Assembly: GCF_041261445.1 (NCBI RefSeq) | Contig: NZ_JBGCCU010000026.1 | Location: 62,001-126,000 of the forward strand | DNA length: 64,000 bases | Reading direction: 5' to 3' | From: Catenulispora sp. EB89 | GTDB lineage: Bacteria; Actinomycetota; Actinomycetes; Streptomycetales; Catenulisporaceae | Part shown: piece by piece, positions 9,161 to 18,514 of the stretch | How positions within the stretch are numbered: position 1 is the stretch's first letter | Layout: every line of letters starts with the position of its first letter | The notes under the pieces: generated by a model | What the model was told of the DNA's origin: nothing | The model's database searches: none | Seen by the model: the letters and a program-made list of their open reading frames with translations, nothing else | Translations under genes and position numbers: made by a program

Positions 9161-10234
9161 TCACGACCCCTCCCTTCGCGACCACCAGTGCCGGGGGCGC
9201 TTCGCCGCCGGTGCCGTGACCACCGGCTTGCCGGGCACGGTGGCGCCGGTGCCGTTGCCGATACCAGCGCCGGTGCCAATGCCGGAAAGCCGGTCGCCGG
9301 CCGGGGGGAAACGCACGTCGAAGCGGCGGCCGCCCTCCGCGAACAGCTCGTCCGCGGCCGTCGCCGTCCGGTTCGGCTCGGGCCACGGGTCCGGGTATCC
9401 GATGCTGTGCAGCACCGCGGCGGCCGTCGGCCGCTTCTCGATGGACGGCGAGAGGATCCGGGACAGCTGGGCGGCCAGACGGGAACTCTGCAGCGCGGGC
9501 TCCGCCACCGGGTCGTCCCCCGGCCCCAGCCGGCGGCCGGTGGCGGAGTAGAAGGCGAGTGCGCCGGCGCTCCACACATCGACCCGGGGATCGGAGGAGG
9601 CGGCGTCCTGTTCGTGCAGCCAGGCGGCGCGCACCGCCTGGACGTGCTTGGTCCCGGACAGCACCGCGCTGCTGAAGTCGACGGCCTGGACCTGGAGGGT
9701 CTCCTTGTCCCAGAGCACTGTGTCCGGTCCGATCGCGCGATGCGTGACGCCCATGGCCGCCAGCAAGCCCAGCGCCTTGAACACCCCGGTCTCGAAGACT
9801 CGCTGCTCGCGCAGAAGGAGCCGGCCCACGAACCGGCTGACCGGCTGACCGCGATAGGGCAGGTACAGAACGAACGGCTCTTCGGCGTCGACGTCGTAGC
9901 CGACCAGTCGGGAGAGCTCGGCCGGATACGGCCGGCCGGCGGCCGCGCAGCCGCGCACCAGGTGCAGGCCGATCGAGATCTCGCGGTCGAGCGCGTCGTA
10001 GGGGGCCCAGTCCACGTTCCGCGCGGTGGACGGCACCACGCGCTTCTGGAGCAGTCCGGTCGCTCCGTCCGCGTCGACGCCGGCCCAGCGCGCGGCCAGA
10101 CGGAGCCGGCGCACCCGGACCGGCGATCCCGGCGGCCACGGCTCGTCGGCCTCCCAGGCCGCGTCAAGGCTCTGCGTCCGCCCTTCGGCGTCGGTGAACT
10201 CCACAGGGCCCGACGCGGACCCGGTCGCGGTCAT
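9161..10234 (-). CDS. Protein kinase-fold protein lacking the catalytic Asp (pseudokinase)
   Basis: This is a 357-residue protein with a eukaryotic-type kinase fold. It has a candidate beta-3 lysine (GLLQKRVV), a helix-C glutamate (ALDREISIGLHL), a catalytic loop HRAIGPDTV at residues 165-173, and a metal-binding motif VDFSS with Asp186. The usual HRDxKxxN loop reads HRAxGxxT: the catalytic Asp is Ala167, and the Lys and Asn are also replaced. DFG is DFS. No glycine-rich loop is evident. It therefore probably binds ATP weakly or not at all and acts as a scaffold or allosteric sensor. A Gly/Thr/Pro-rich tail ends the protein, and there is no membrane helix. It starts 3 bases after the upstream gene; 109 bases separate it from the GTPase gene. 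Confidence 0.85.
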   Translation of the reverse strand: MTATGSASGPVEFTDAEGRTQSLDAAWEADEPWPPGSPVRVRRLRLAARWAGVDADGATGLLQKRVVPSTARNVDWAPYDALDREISIGLHLVRGCAAAGRPYPAELSRLVGYDVDAEEPFVLYLPYRGQPVSRFVGRLLLREQRVFETGVFKALGLLAAMGVTHRAIGPDTVLWDKETLQVQAVDFSSAVLSGTKHVQAVRAAWLHEQDAASSDPRVDVWSAGALAFYSATGRRLGPGDDPVAEPALQSSRLAAQLSRILSPSIEKRPTAAAVLHSIGYPDPWPEPNRTATAADELFAEGGRRFDVRFPPAGDRLSGIGTGAGIGNGTGATVPGKPVVTAPAAKRPRHWWSRREGS

Positions 10235-10237
10235 GCC

Positions 10238-12652
10238 CTACTCACCTTCTTCGTCCGGCAGATCGTCGTCGAACAGGTCCTCGTCGAGCGGATCGTCGTC
10301 GAGCAGGGCGTCGTCGAGGTCCGGGGCCCCGCTGTCCTCCGCGGCCCATCGGCCGGGCTCCCAGGACGGCGGCGCCTGCCCTTCGGCCTGCAGGTCGTCG
10401 GCGACCACGCCGGCCCGCAGCGGGACCAGCCGCAGCACCCCGAGCAGCCTGCCGTCCTCGGTCCACACGGTCGTGGGCGGGTGCCGTTCGGCGCCCGCGG
10501 AGGTCCAGGCGACGACCGACTCGGCGGCCTGGGGCGCGAAGCGCACCAGCCGGGCGGCGGCGGCGTCGGACTCCAGCCAGCGCAGGTCCTCCGGGGCGCA
10601 GAACTGGGTGAGCCGCACGTCCCGCGCGTCGGACCGGGTCAGTTCGGCCAGGTTGCCCGAGCGGCCCCACAACCGGTCCAGCAGCCGAGCCCGGCCCTCG
10701 GGATCCCGGCACCACGGCGGCGGGTGGTGCACGCCGGAGCGCTCCACGTGCCGCAGGTAGTCGTCCAGCCGCTCCGCCATGGCCGTGCCGGCCTCACCCT
10801 CGGCCGGCATCCGGATCGGCCGGCGCCGCGCGGGGTCGGCGAACACCGCGAACGCCGCCGCCGCGGCGTCGCTGAGGTCGCCGAGCACGATCTCGTCGAC
10901 CTCTGATATCTGGGCCTGGAGCTGCTGGGACGTCACGGCGTCGATGCCGGCCAGATCCGCGGCCGGAGGTGCGGAGCCGTCCTGCGGGTCCGGCTCGGGA
11001 CCGGCTTCCAGCTCCTTACCGATGTCGCCGACGACGGCGGCCAGCACCCGGGCGTAGTCGCAGACCTCGTACTGCCGCTCGGCGGCCCGCCGGCCGACCC
11101 GCGCCACTTCCTCGATGACCGCGCGCACCTGGTCGACCATGACCCCCAGGCCGACGACCGTCGTGTGCCGGCGCATGTTCGCGATCAGCAGCCGGGTCCA
11201 GGTCTGCGACACGATCCCGACGAGTAGGAGGTCGATGGCGACGCCCAGGGCGATGCCGAGCGCGCCCGGCAGCCCGGACCAGCCGCTGCCGACCATCGCT
11301 CCGGTCCCCGCCGCGGCGCCGACCGTCACCGCCGCCCCCAGAAGCACCGTCTGCCGGACCGCGACCACGCCGAGCCCGATCCGCCGCATCCGGCTTCCGT
11401 ACCAGGCGGCCGCACCCCAGCCGGCCGCCAAGGTGACGGCGGCGGCCGGGACCGTGGAGCCGATGCACAGCACCCCGGCCAACGCCGCGCACAGAGCCAG
11501 GAGGTAGGAGAGCCCGGGAGTCCACCGGCCGACCGAGACCGGGCCGACGTTCTCCATGCGGGCGGCGGTCGCTTCGACCTCCTCGGGCCGCAGCCGGCGA
11601 CGGTACTGCTCCCGGGCGTCGCCGCCGAACCGGTCGGCCACCGCGCGCAGCCGGTCGGCCAGCACCGGCAGCGCCCCGCGCTCGTCGAACGAGGCGAACC
11701 CGGCGGCCGCCAGCTCCTCCAGCGCGGGGTTCGGCCCGGCCGGCGGGGCCGCGGCGGTCTCCAGGCCCAGCAGCTCGAAGCCGGCCCGGTACTCGGGATC
11801 CGGGGTGTCCCGGGGATCGATGAGGTCGATGACCTCCTCGGCGTCCGCGCTCAGCGCCCGCAGCGCCTGCGCGGCGCGGCGCATGGTCGCCGGCAGGTCG
11901 CCGTGCCATTGATCGACGACGGCCCGCGCCTCCAATGCCGCCTCGTGCGCCGCCTGGTAGTGCTTGTCGACCCGGCCCCCGATCCGGATCACGGCGGGTC
12001 CGGCCGCGCCGCCGACGGCCGGATCGGCGACCCGCAGCGCGACCGGTTTGCGCGTCCAGGAGCCGTCCTGGCGCGTCAGCCGGGCCAGCGCCGCGGCCAC
12101 GCCGCTGTGAAAACGGTCGGCGCTGATCTGGGCCCGCACCGCCCGCAGCCCGGGACTCGCCGCGCGCGCCGGCATGCCCCCGGCGGCCTCGATCACCGCC
12201 CGGAAGACCTCAGGGCGGCGCAGCGCGTCCAGCAGGGCCGGCGGCGTGGCCGCCACCCGGCCGGAGCCGGCGCCGCCGTGGACGGCGCTGGCGACGCTGG
12301 TCTCCATGCCCCACGCGACACCCTGCGCGTCGGCCAGCCACAGCGTCGCGGTCTTCTCGTGCCGGCCCAGCAGGTCCGGCCGGTGCAGGATGCCGTCGGC
12401 GCCCATCGGCCCGAGCGCCACGCACACCACCGGGACGTCGATGTTGGCGCTGAAGATGTGCTCGTACACCGGCGCGTGCTGCGTCAGGTCCCGGGCCCGG
12501 TCCACGACCAGCAGCAGGACCTGGGCGGTGCCGGTGCCGGAATGCGCGCCGCCGGCGAGGTCCGCCAAGGTGTCGGAGAACCGGCGGGCCAGCAGGGCTC
12601 GGATGTCGGTGCTGGTCAGGTCGATCAGCGCCACTTCCTGGGTCACGGTCAC
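10238..12652 (-). CDS. Large membrane protein of the tubulin/vWA operon, with acidic C-terminus
   Basis: This is an 804-residue protein starting at the GTG at 12652, which overlaps the stop of the tubulin-like gene by four bases and has GGGGAGG upstream. The frame is open to 15874, but that part is the shadow of the tubulin gene. Residues 1-150 form a compact alpha/beta-like domain (VLLLVVDRARDL, NIDVPVVCVALG) that may be Rossmann- or vWA-like, but I cannot name it. Three or four hydrophobic segments lie between about residues 378 and 485, followed by a helical domain and a very acidic tail (DDALLDDDPLDEDLFDDD). Size, coupling and topology suggest a structural membrane partner of the tubulin-like protein. 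The function is unknown. Confidence 0.82.
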   Translation of the reverse strand: MTVTQEVALIDLTSTDIRALLARRFSDTLADLAGGAHSGTGTAQVLLLVVDRARDLTQHAPVYEHIFSANIDVPVVCVALGPMGADGILHRPDLLGRHEKTATLWLADAQGVAWGMETSVASAVHGGAGSGRVAATPPALLDALRRPEVFRAVIEAAGGMPARAASPGLRAVRAQISADRFHSGVAAALARLTRQDGSWTRKPVALRVADPAVGGAAGPAVIRIGGRVDKHYQAAHEAALEARAVVDQWHGDLPATMRRAAQALRALSADAEEVIDLIDPRDTPDPEYRAGFELLGLETAAAPPAGPNPALEELAAAGFASFDERGALPVLADRLRAVADRFGGDAREQYRRRLRPEEVEATAARMENVGPVSVGRWTPGLSYLLALCAALAGVLCIGSTVPAAAVTLAAGWGAAAWYGSRMRRIGLGVVAVRQTVLLGAAVTVGAAAGTGAMVGSGWSGLPGALGIALGVAIDLLLVGIVSQTWTRLLIANMRRHTTVVGLGVMVDQVRAVIEEVARVGRRAAERQYEVCDYARVLAAVVGDIGKELEAGPEPDPQDGSAPPAADLAGIDAVTSQQLQAQISEVDEIVLGDLSDAAAAAFAVFADPARRRPIRMPAEGEAGTAMAERLDDYLRHVERSGVHHPPPWCRDPEGRARLLDRLWGRSGNLAELTRSDARDVRLTQFCAPEDLRWLESDAAAARLVRFAPQAAESVVAWTSAGAERHPPTTVWTEDGRLLGVLRLVPLRAGVVADDLQAEGQAPPSWEPGRWAAEDSGAPDLDDALLDDDPLDEDLFDDDLPDEEGE

Positions 12653-15600
12653 CGGTCGGACCTCCCCGGATCCGTGCCGTAGTGATCGTCGTCCCAGCCG
12701 TCCTCGTCCTCGTCGAGGGACTCCAGATCGTCCGCCGGGTGGCCGGCGCCCCAGCCCTCGCGGTGGCCCTTGAACATGGCGCGCAGGCTGTTCAGCGGGC
12801 TGCTGGCGGCTTCCTGGAACTCCAGCGCGTCCGCCTGCTCGACGGTGTCCGTCCAGAACTCCCGCAGCTCCTTGATCCAGGTGCGGGAACCGACCGGGGC
12901 GATGGCCAGCCAGGCGTCGAGCGCCTTGGTCTGATGCGGCTTCAGCCGGGTCATGAACCACGTGTACAGGGCCGACGGGTTCGGACGGCTGTGCAGGTTC
13001 GCCGGCAGGGTCCGCATCAGGCGCTCGCAGAACTCCGGCCGGATCTGTTCTTCCTGGGCGTCGTTGGAGAAGATCCACCGTTCGTAGGCCGAGATCAGAT
13101 CGGCCCAGGAGGAGGTGTTGCCGTAGCCGGTCACGGCCAGCCGCACGGACACCGGCTGGTCCCCCGGCAAGGAGATGATGACGTGGTCCGGGGAGCTCCT
13201 GCGCCCCTCGACGGTGACCTGGCCGTTCCACATCGCGCACAGCAGGTGGTGCATGATCAGCTGCCGGTCGGCGCGCGTGCTGGCCAGGTGCCGGTAGTTG
13301 TAGCCCAGCCGCTGCCGCCAGGCCAGGAAGTCCTGGTTCTGCTCGTTGTGCAGGGCCTTGTTCCAGTGCGCCAGGATCTGGCGCAGCTCGGGCACGTCGG
13401 CCAGGCCCATCGAGGTGCGGAACAGCACGATCGTCACCGATTCGGCGTCCACCGCGCGGAACTGCACCGCCTGGCTCGGTTCTTCGGGGAAGTTCAGCTT
13501 CTTCTGGATGTGCTGCTCGACGAGCGCGTCCTTCGCGCCGGCCGGGTAGGCGACCAGGACCTTCAGCTGGCCGGATCCGGCCGGGACGAAGGAGGCCGGC
13601 AGCATGCTCGCCAGCTGCTGCTGGAAGGTGGTCAGGTCGCCCTCGCCGACCGTCGGCCCCTCCTTGCCGGCCGACCGGGCCAGCAGGTCCCGCAGCGACG
13701 GCAGCAGCGGCTGTTCCTCGCCGGACATCCCGCGGGTCACGAACAGCACCTTGACCTGCTGCTTGAGGATGTTGCGCACGTACTGCACCGCGGCGTCGTA
13801 GCGGTTCTCGGCCGTGCTGTCCGGGCTGATCTGGTCGTAGGCGTGGCGCCAGCCCTGGCTGCCGAGCAGCCCGGCGACGATCTCGGCCTCGGTCGAGGTG
13901 GGCCGCAGGTTGAGTTCGGGCCGGGCCAGGAAGCGGCGCACCACCGACCGGTAGAACACGTCGAGGTCGCCGATCGGCGGCAGCAGGTAGGTGATCCCGC
14001 CCCGCCTGCGGTACAGCTCGGAGGTGCGCTGGCGGAACGCGTCGGGCTCGGACCGCGCGTGCGTCAGGAACGCCGAGGCCAGTCCCGTGACCTCGGCCCG
14101 CAGCCGGAGCACCCGGGGATCCCAGATCACCGACACGTCGCCCCAGGCGTTGTTCCACAGCGACTCGGCCCGCCACTTGTACCACTTGTCCTGCTTGGCC
14201 ATCTGGGCGCGGACGTCCGGATCGGTCCAGTCCAGCCCGCGGAACAGGCGCCGGGTCGGCGTGGCGACCGGCGGCGGGGCCATGGTTATGCCGGCCGGCG
14301 GGACCGGCGCCTGCCGCCGGGCCTCCAGCGAGCCGACGAAGCCGACCCGGTCGGCCGGTTCGAGCAGTTGCTGGTCGCCCAGCGCCACGCGCTGCAGCCG
14401 GAATGGGTCCATGGCGGTCAGGGCCTCGCGCACGCCCCGCCGGTAGTCGAAGTCGCGGGCCAGACGCGGCGCGATCGCGCGCAGCCGTCCGGCCAGCACC
14501 GGCAGCCGGCTGTCCATCGTGTTGACCCGGGTGTGCAGCGTCCGCAGCACCGCCTGCGTGCCGCGGACCGGCGCGGGCTCCTGGAAGGGTTCTGGCTCGC
14601 GGACCCGGAGCTCCTCCAGACCGCAGGAGGCGAAGAAGGCCTCGATCAGTTCCCGGTTGCGCTCGGTCCCGCCGCCGGGCGCCCCGGACAGTTCGTCGAC
14701 CGCTCGGGCCAGCAGCCGCGAGCTGACGATGTCGGCCAGGTCGTCGACCGGCACGGTCATCGAGGCGACCAGGCTGGTGGACACCGGGCGCAGCCCGATG
14801 CCGGCGTAGGAGGCGGTCTGCCGCTCCACGCCCTGGTTGATGAAGTCCGCGGCGAACGACTGGTAGACCTGCTCCGGAGCCGGCGCGTCGGAGCTCGCCG
14901 GCTCGTGCTCGGTGCCGATCATCGACAGGATGAAGGAGACGATCGAGCGGTGCAGGTCGTCGCGCTGGATGGCGACGGTCTGGCTGAACAGGAAGGCGGT
15001 CTGGACCGTGGCCGGGTCCAGGGTGATCTTCGCGTCCGGATACGCCACCGAGACCCGCTCGCTGGCGGCGTCGCGCAGGCTGTTGCGGCCCTCGACCATG
15101 ATGACGTTGTTCAGGGCGGAGGCGTCGGTGATCCGCCGGTCCCCCAGCCAGTGCGAGGCACCCGGCGAGTTCTGGTCGTCGACCAGCCGGAACAAGTCCA
15201 GCATCGAGGTGGCGGCGTTGAGCTGCGCGCGCCGGCCGCCGCCCTCCTCGGCGAGGAAGGCCGAGGGCATCAGCACCAGCGGGTGGATCTGCGCCTTGAA
15301 CCCGTTGGCGGCGAACCGCTCGCCGATGATGTGCAGGAAGTCGTAAAAGATCCCCGCTCCGGTGCCGCCGGCTATGGAGAAGCCGACGAACACGTCGCAG
15401 GTGCCCACCGCGCGCGCCTCGCCGCCGGCCCGGTCGATGACCCCGGCGGACTGGGCGATGCCGATGAGCGCTTCGTTCAGCGGCTCGTGGATGGCGCTGA
15501 TCCCGGAGCGGATGGTCTCGAACAACGCGGCCCGCCCGACCGTGGGCAGCTGTCCGGCGCCCCGGACCAGTGGCGCCACCCGCGGTTCGCCGACCTGGGG

Positions 15601-15966
15601 CGGCAGCCAGTCCTTGGTCTCGGCCGCGGCACCGGTTCGCAGCGCCAGCGCCACGTCGGGGTAGCTGTGGAAGCGGTGCGGCACCAGCTTGTTGGCGAAG
15701 TGCTGGGTCATGCTCGCCGCCACGAGGTGTTCCTCGGTCGGCACGCTCCGGCTCCGGACCTTGCTGAGCTCGGCCTCGTTGAGGTCGGCGTAGACGAACT
15801 GCAGGAAACCGGGCAGCTGGAACGGGCGCATGGTCTGGTCGTCGCGCAGCAGCGCGGTCCCGTCGGGGCCGCACAGCTCGTCCCGCAGCCGTCGTTCGAG
15901 TTCAGTGCCGATCAGGCAGCCGGTGCCGCCGAGGCCGACGTAGAGCATCGGCGTGGTGAGCTTCAA
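12649..15966 (-). CDS. Tubulin/FtsZ-superfamily GTPase-like protein (Tubulin_2 type)
   Basis: This is a 1105-residue protein. The N-terminus carries a tubulin-like nucleotide-binding fold, with GLGGTGCLIG at residues 11-20 and the tubulin signature loop SIAGGTGAG near residues 197-205, followed by FYDFLH. This pattern matches the large prokaryotic tubulin-like family placed beside vWA and GTPase genes, not the division protein FtsZ, which is much shorter. The long C-terminal half is helical and unrecognised. I start at TTG 15966 because GAGGGGG lies eight bases upstream; the next in-frame ATG (15948) has no ribosome site and would cut close to the G-loop. The gene lies 72 bases after the vWA gene and overlaps the next gene by four. 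It may form filaments or a GTP-dependent platform; this is not shown by sequence alone. Confidence 0.88.
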   Translation of the reverse strand: MKLTTPMLYVGLGGTGCLIGTELERRLRDELCGPDGTALLRDDQTMRPFQLPGFLQFVYADLNEAELSKVRSRSVPTEEHLVAASMTQHFANKLVPHRFHSYPDVALALRTGAAAETKDWLPPQVGEPRVAPLVRGAGQLPTVGRAALFETIRSGISAIHEPLNEALIGIAQSAGVIDRAGGEARAVGTCDVFVGFSIAGGTGAGIFYDFLHIIGERFAANGFKAQIHPLVLMPSAFLAEEGGGRRAQLNAATSMLDLFRLVDDQNSPGASHWLGDRRITDASALNNVIMVEGRNSLRDAASERVSVAYPDAKITLDPATVQTAFLFSQTVAIQRDDLHRSIVSFILSMIGTEHEPASSDAPAPEQVYQSFAADFINQGVERQTASYAGIGLRPVSTSLVASMTVPVDDLADIVSSRLLARAVDELSGAPGGGTERNRELIEAFFASCGLEELRVREPEPFQEPAPVRGTQAVLRTLHTRVNTMDSRLPVLAGRLRAIAPRLARDFDYRRGVREALTAMDPFRLQRVALGDQQLLEPADRVGFVGSLEARRQAPVPPAGITMAPPPVATPTRRLFRGLDWTDPDVRAQMAKQDKWYKWRAESLWNNAWGDVSVIWDPRVLRLRAEVTGLASAFLTHARSEPDAFRQRTSELYRRRGGITYLLPPIGDLDVFYRSVVRRFLARPELNLRPTSTEAEIVAGLLGSQGWRHAYDQISPDSTAENRYDAAVQYVRNILKQQVKVLFVTRGMSGEEQPLLPSLRDLLARSAGKEGPTVGEGDLTTFQQQLASMLPASFVPAGSGQLKVLVAYPAGAKDALVEQHIQKKLNFPEEPSQAVQFRAVDAESVTIVLFRTSMGLADVPELRQILAHWNKALHNEQNQDFLAWRQRLGYNYRHLASTRADRQLIMHHLLCAMWNGQVTVEGRRSSPDHVIISLPGDQPVSVRLAVTGYGNTSSWADLISAYERWIFSNDAQEEQIRPEFCERLMRTLPANLHSRPNPSALYTWFMTRLKPHQTKALDAWLAIAPVGSRTWIKELREFWTDTVEQADALEFQEAASSPLNSLRAMFKGHREGWGAGHPADDLESLDEDEDGWDDDHYGTDPGRSDR

Positions 15967-15994
15967 GGTGGGTACCCCCTCGCATCGGGATCGC

Positions 15995-16027
15995 GTCGGT
16001 ACAGCGTCAGAACAGCGTCGGAACAGC
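15995..16027. repeat. Three tandem 11-base repeats in the vWA-tubulin spacer
   Basis: Three directly adjacent copies of GTC(G/A)G(T/A)ACAGC occupy 15995-16005, 16006-16016 and 16017-16027. They lie between the vWA stop and the ribosome site of the tubulin gene, the longest spacer in this part of the operon. They could be a binding site, an mRNA element or simple slippage. Confidence 0.75.
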
Positions 16028-16038
16028 GGAGCGGGCGA

Positions 16039-18408
16039 TCAGACGACTTCGGGCGTCTGGGGATCCTCGCCCGGATCGGCGGCGGTCCCCGGGTCGCGGC
16101 CCCCGAGCAACCGATCGAGCAGCCCCGTCCGGTCCTGACGGACGCGACGGTCTTCGTAGCCCAGGTTGATGTCCTCGCTCAGGGCGATGCGGTCGCCGAC
16201 GTAGAGCACCGCGGGATCCCGGCCCTCGCTGCTCACCATCAGGCCGTTGCGACGGCGGCGGGCGACCCACTGCACGCCGCCGACCCGGACCAGCCGGCCC
16301 TGGCCCTCGTCGCCGACTCCTACCAGCCCGAAGGGGAAGCGGGTCGCCGGGACGCTGGGGGCGGGCAGCTGTTCGTAGATGTCGCCGTAGCGGTCGAACA
16401 GCGTCATCGTGATGTCCCGGACATCCCCTCCGCGCAGCCGGCTGCGGATCGCCCAGGCGACAGCGAAGACCACTGCGACGAGCAGCCCCAGGCCGAGGGC
16501 GAGCCACAGGCCGTACTTCTGTACGAACGACGGCGGAGGCACGATGTCCACCGGCAGGAAGCGGGACGTGTACTGCTGCTTGGTGTCGGTGTCGGTCGCC
16601 GTGAGCGCCCCGGAGATCCGGCCGGGACGGACGGCCCGGTCGACGTGGATGGTCAACGGCACCGGCGGGCGGACGCCGGAGTCCGACGACAACGACACCG
16701 TGGGCTGGCGGAGGGTGACGCCGGGTTGTGCGTCCTGGAGCTCGACGGTCACGGTGTGAGCTCGGCCGGACTGGTTCTCCAGCTGCAGCATGACGGTGAA
16801 GTCGTCGCCGGGATGCACGGTCGTCGACCCGATGATGAAGTTGGCGTTCACGCTGCCCGCGCCGGGTACGCGCAGCTGCGGGTAGGAGACGTTCTGCTGA
16901 GCCGCGACGCCAGGTCCGGTCACCAGGCCGGTGAGCGTCAGACCGCCGGTCGCGCTCGGCGGGACCGTGATGCTCCCGTGGTACAGGCCCGGCCGGCCGG
17001 AGTCGGCCTGCAACGGCGTGGACACCGGATCGAACCCGGTGCCGCTCATCCCCGCGACGACCTTGACGTCCTTCAGGGCGTCGGCGGTGAGCGCGCCGTC
17101 CCGGCTGGCTATCAGCTCGACGTCCACCGCGACGGGCTGACCGGGCACGGCGTCGCCGTCGACGACGATGTCGGAGGTCAGACGGCCCTGCCACAGCACG
17201 TCGGCGGCCACGGACTGGACGGGGGAGCCGGCCGGTGCGCTGATGACGACATGCCACGTGCCGGGCGGCGGATTGGTGATCTGCAGCGTCTGGATGACGC
17301 CGCCGGAACCCTCGAGCTCGTAGTGGGTCGCACCGACGGTGTCGGTCGTCGGGACCGGATTCTGGTGCGGATCCTCGAAGACGACCTTGTCCTGCGGATC
17401 GCCGGTGAGCACCTCGATCGCCCCGGAGGTGGCGATGACCGGGATGTCCACGGGGACGTCGACGGTGCTGCCCGAGGACAGCGGTACCAGGTTCCCGTTC
17501 TTGAAGACCGCGCACCGGGCGGACGCGAAGAACTGCGCCAGGAGCGTCGTCCGCGTCTCGGAGACGTCGGGGACCAGTTGAGCACGGTTGGCAGCACACT
17601 GATCCTGATAGCTGTGCTGGGCCATGGGCGTCAGGTCGTCGAGCTTCGCGTCCGTGCCGAAGCCGAGCCCCCAGATGGAGACGTGCGCGGCGAGCGCGTC
17701 GGGGATCGTCTGGTTGGTCAGGATCGCCCGGGCCAGCCGGGTGGCGTCGTCGGAACCGGCGTTGGGGTTGTAGACCTGCATCACGCCGTCGGTGAGCAGG
17801 AACACCAGACGCTGGTAGCTGGCGGGCGCGTTCCGCAGATCGGTGACCGCCTGATCGAGCACCGCGTTGAAGTCCGTGTTGTTCCCTTCCTGGTCGCTGC
17901 GGCGAGCCAGACCGGACACGCAGGTCGCCACGGAACCGCGCTGGACCGGAGTGCTCAGCGGCGTCATCGGGCAGATCGTCGGCGCCTGCGGGTTGGTGGC
18001 CGACTCGTATTCGTCGCGCCCGCCGAACCCGATCACCTCCACCGAGGACTGTTGGTTGAACTCGTCGTAGAGGATCGAGGTGGCAGCGGCCTTCTCCTGC
18101 GCCATCTTGTCCGGCGTGATGCTGCCGGACTCGTCGACCGCGATGACGATGTTCGCCGGCGCCAGGCCGGCGGCGGAGCCTGTGGGCCCGGGGTCGGAGC
18201 GCGGCCGGCCGGCCGCCGACGCCGGGCCGGCACCGGCCCCGACGGCGACGAGGCTCGTGAGCATCAAGATGGCGACAACCGTCAGCCTGCTCAGCGGAGC
18301 ACGCGTCCCGGAAGGCGCCGGAGAATGCCGGGAATCATCGGCAGGACGCCCCGAGAATATCCCTTCGAACACCGCAGCGAATGCCCGGAGAACACGAAAG
18401 AGCGGCAT
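16039..18408 (-). CDS. Secreted/membrane-anchored von Willebrand factor A domain protein
   Basis: I start this 789-residue protein at the ATG at 18408, behind GTAGGGGG; the frame continues to 18552 without a better start. A long N-terminal export signal has its hydrophobic core near residues 43-60 and an Ala-x-Ala cleavage region. The vWA domain follows, with the MIDAS motif DESGS at residues 92-96 and a later LLTDGV strand. Several beta-sandwich regions lie in the middle. A membrane helix (LALGLGLLVAVVFAVAWAI, about residues 635-655) leads to a basic cytosolic tail of about 130 residues. The topology fits a surface sensor that signals across the membrane to the tubulin/GTPase machinery. As the first gene of the operon it probably follows the promoter at 18487-18514. 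Confidence 0.88.
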   Translation of the reverse strand: MPLFRVLRAFAAVFEGIFSGRPADDSRHSPAPSGTRAPLSRLTVVAILMLTSLVAVGAGAGPASAAGRPRSDPGPTGSAAGLAPANIVIAVDESGSITPDKMAQEKAAATSILYDEFNQQSSVEVIGFGGRDEYESATNPQAPTICPMTPLSTPVQRGSVATCVSGLARRSDQEGNNTDFNAVLDQAVTDLRNAPASYQRLVFLLTDGVMQVYNPNAGSDDATRLARAILTNQTIPDALAAHVSIWGLGFGTDAKLDDLTPMAQHSYQDQCAANRAQLVPDVSETRTTLLAQFFASARCAVFKNGNLVPLSSGSTVDVPVDIPVIATSGAIEVLTGDPQDKVVFEDPHQNPVPTTDTVGATHYELEGSGGVIQTLQITNPPPGTWHVVISAPAGSPVQSVAADVLWQGRLTSDIVVDGDAVPGQPVAVDVELIASRDGALTADALKDVKVVAGMSGTGFDPVSTPLQADSGRPGLYHGSITVPPSATGGLTLTGLVTGPGVAAQQNVSYPQLRVPGAGSVNANFIIGSTTVHPGDDFTVMLQLENQSGRAHTVTVELQDAQPGVTLRQPTVSLSSDSGVRPPVPLTIHVDRAVRPGRISGALTATDTDTKQQYTSRFLPVDIVPPPSFVQKYGLWLALGLGLLVAVVFAVAWAIRSRLRGGDVRDITMTLFDRYGDIYEQLPAPSVPATRFPFGLVGVGDEGQGRLVRVGGVQWVARRRRNGLMVSSEGRDPAVLYVGDRIALSEDINLGYEDRRVRQDRTGLLDRLLGGRDPGTAADPGEDPQTPEVV

Positions 18409-18486
18409 CCAACCCCCTACAACCCGAATGCCATAAGCCCAGCCCAGACTTGGCACACCGAAAGTTACACCGAACTCGGAAGTGAG

Positions 18487-18514
18487 ACCATACCACCGCT
18501 GGCAATACCCGCAA
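18487..18514 (-). promoter_or_regulatory. Candidate promoter of the vWA/tubulin operon
   Basis: On the minus strand TTGCGG (18514-18509) and TATGGT (18492-18487) are separated by 16 bases. They would start transcription about 70 bases before the vWA ATG. The match to a housekeeping-type promoter is fair, not strong. Confidence 0.35.

Noticed and set aside
6493..9219. 908-codon plus-strand open frame
   Set aside because: It is antisense to two genes with paralogous domains and a P-loop; it has no domain of its own.
12649..15966. Tubulin-like gene as FtsZ
   Set aside because: It is about three times longer than FtsZ, has only the G-loop signature in common, and has no division-cluster neighbours.
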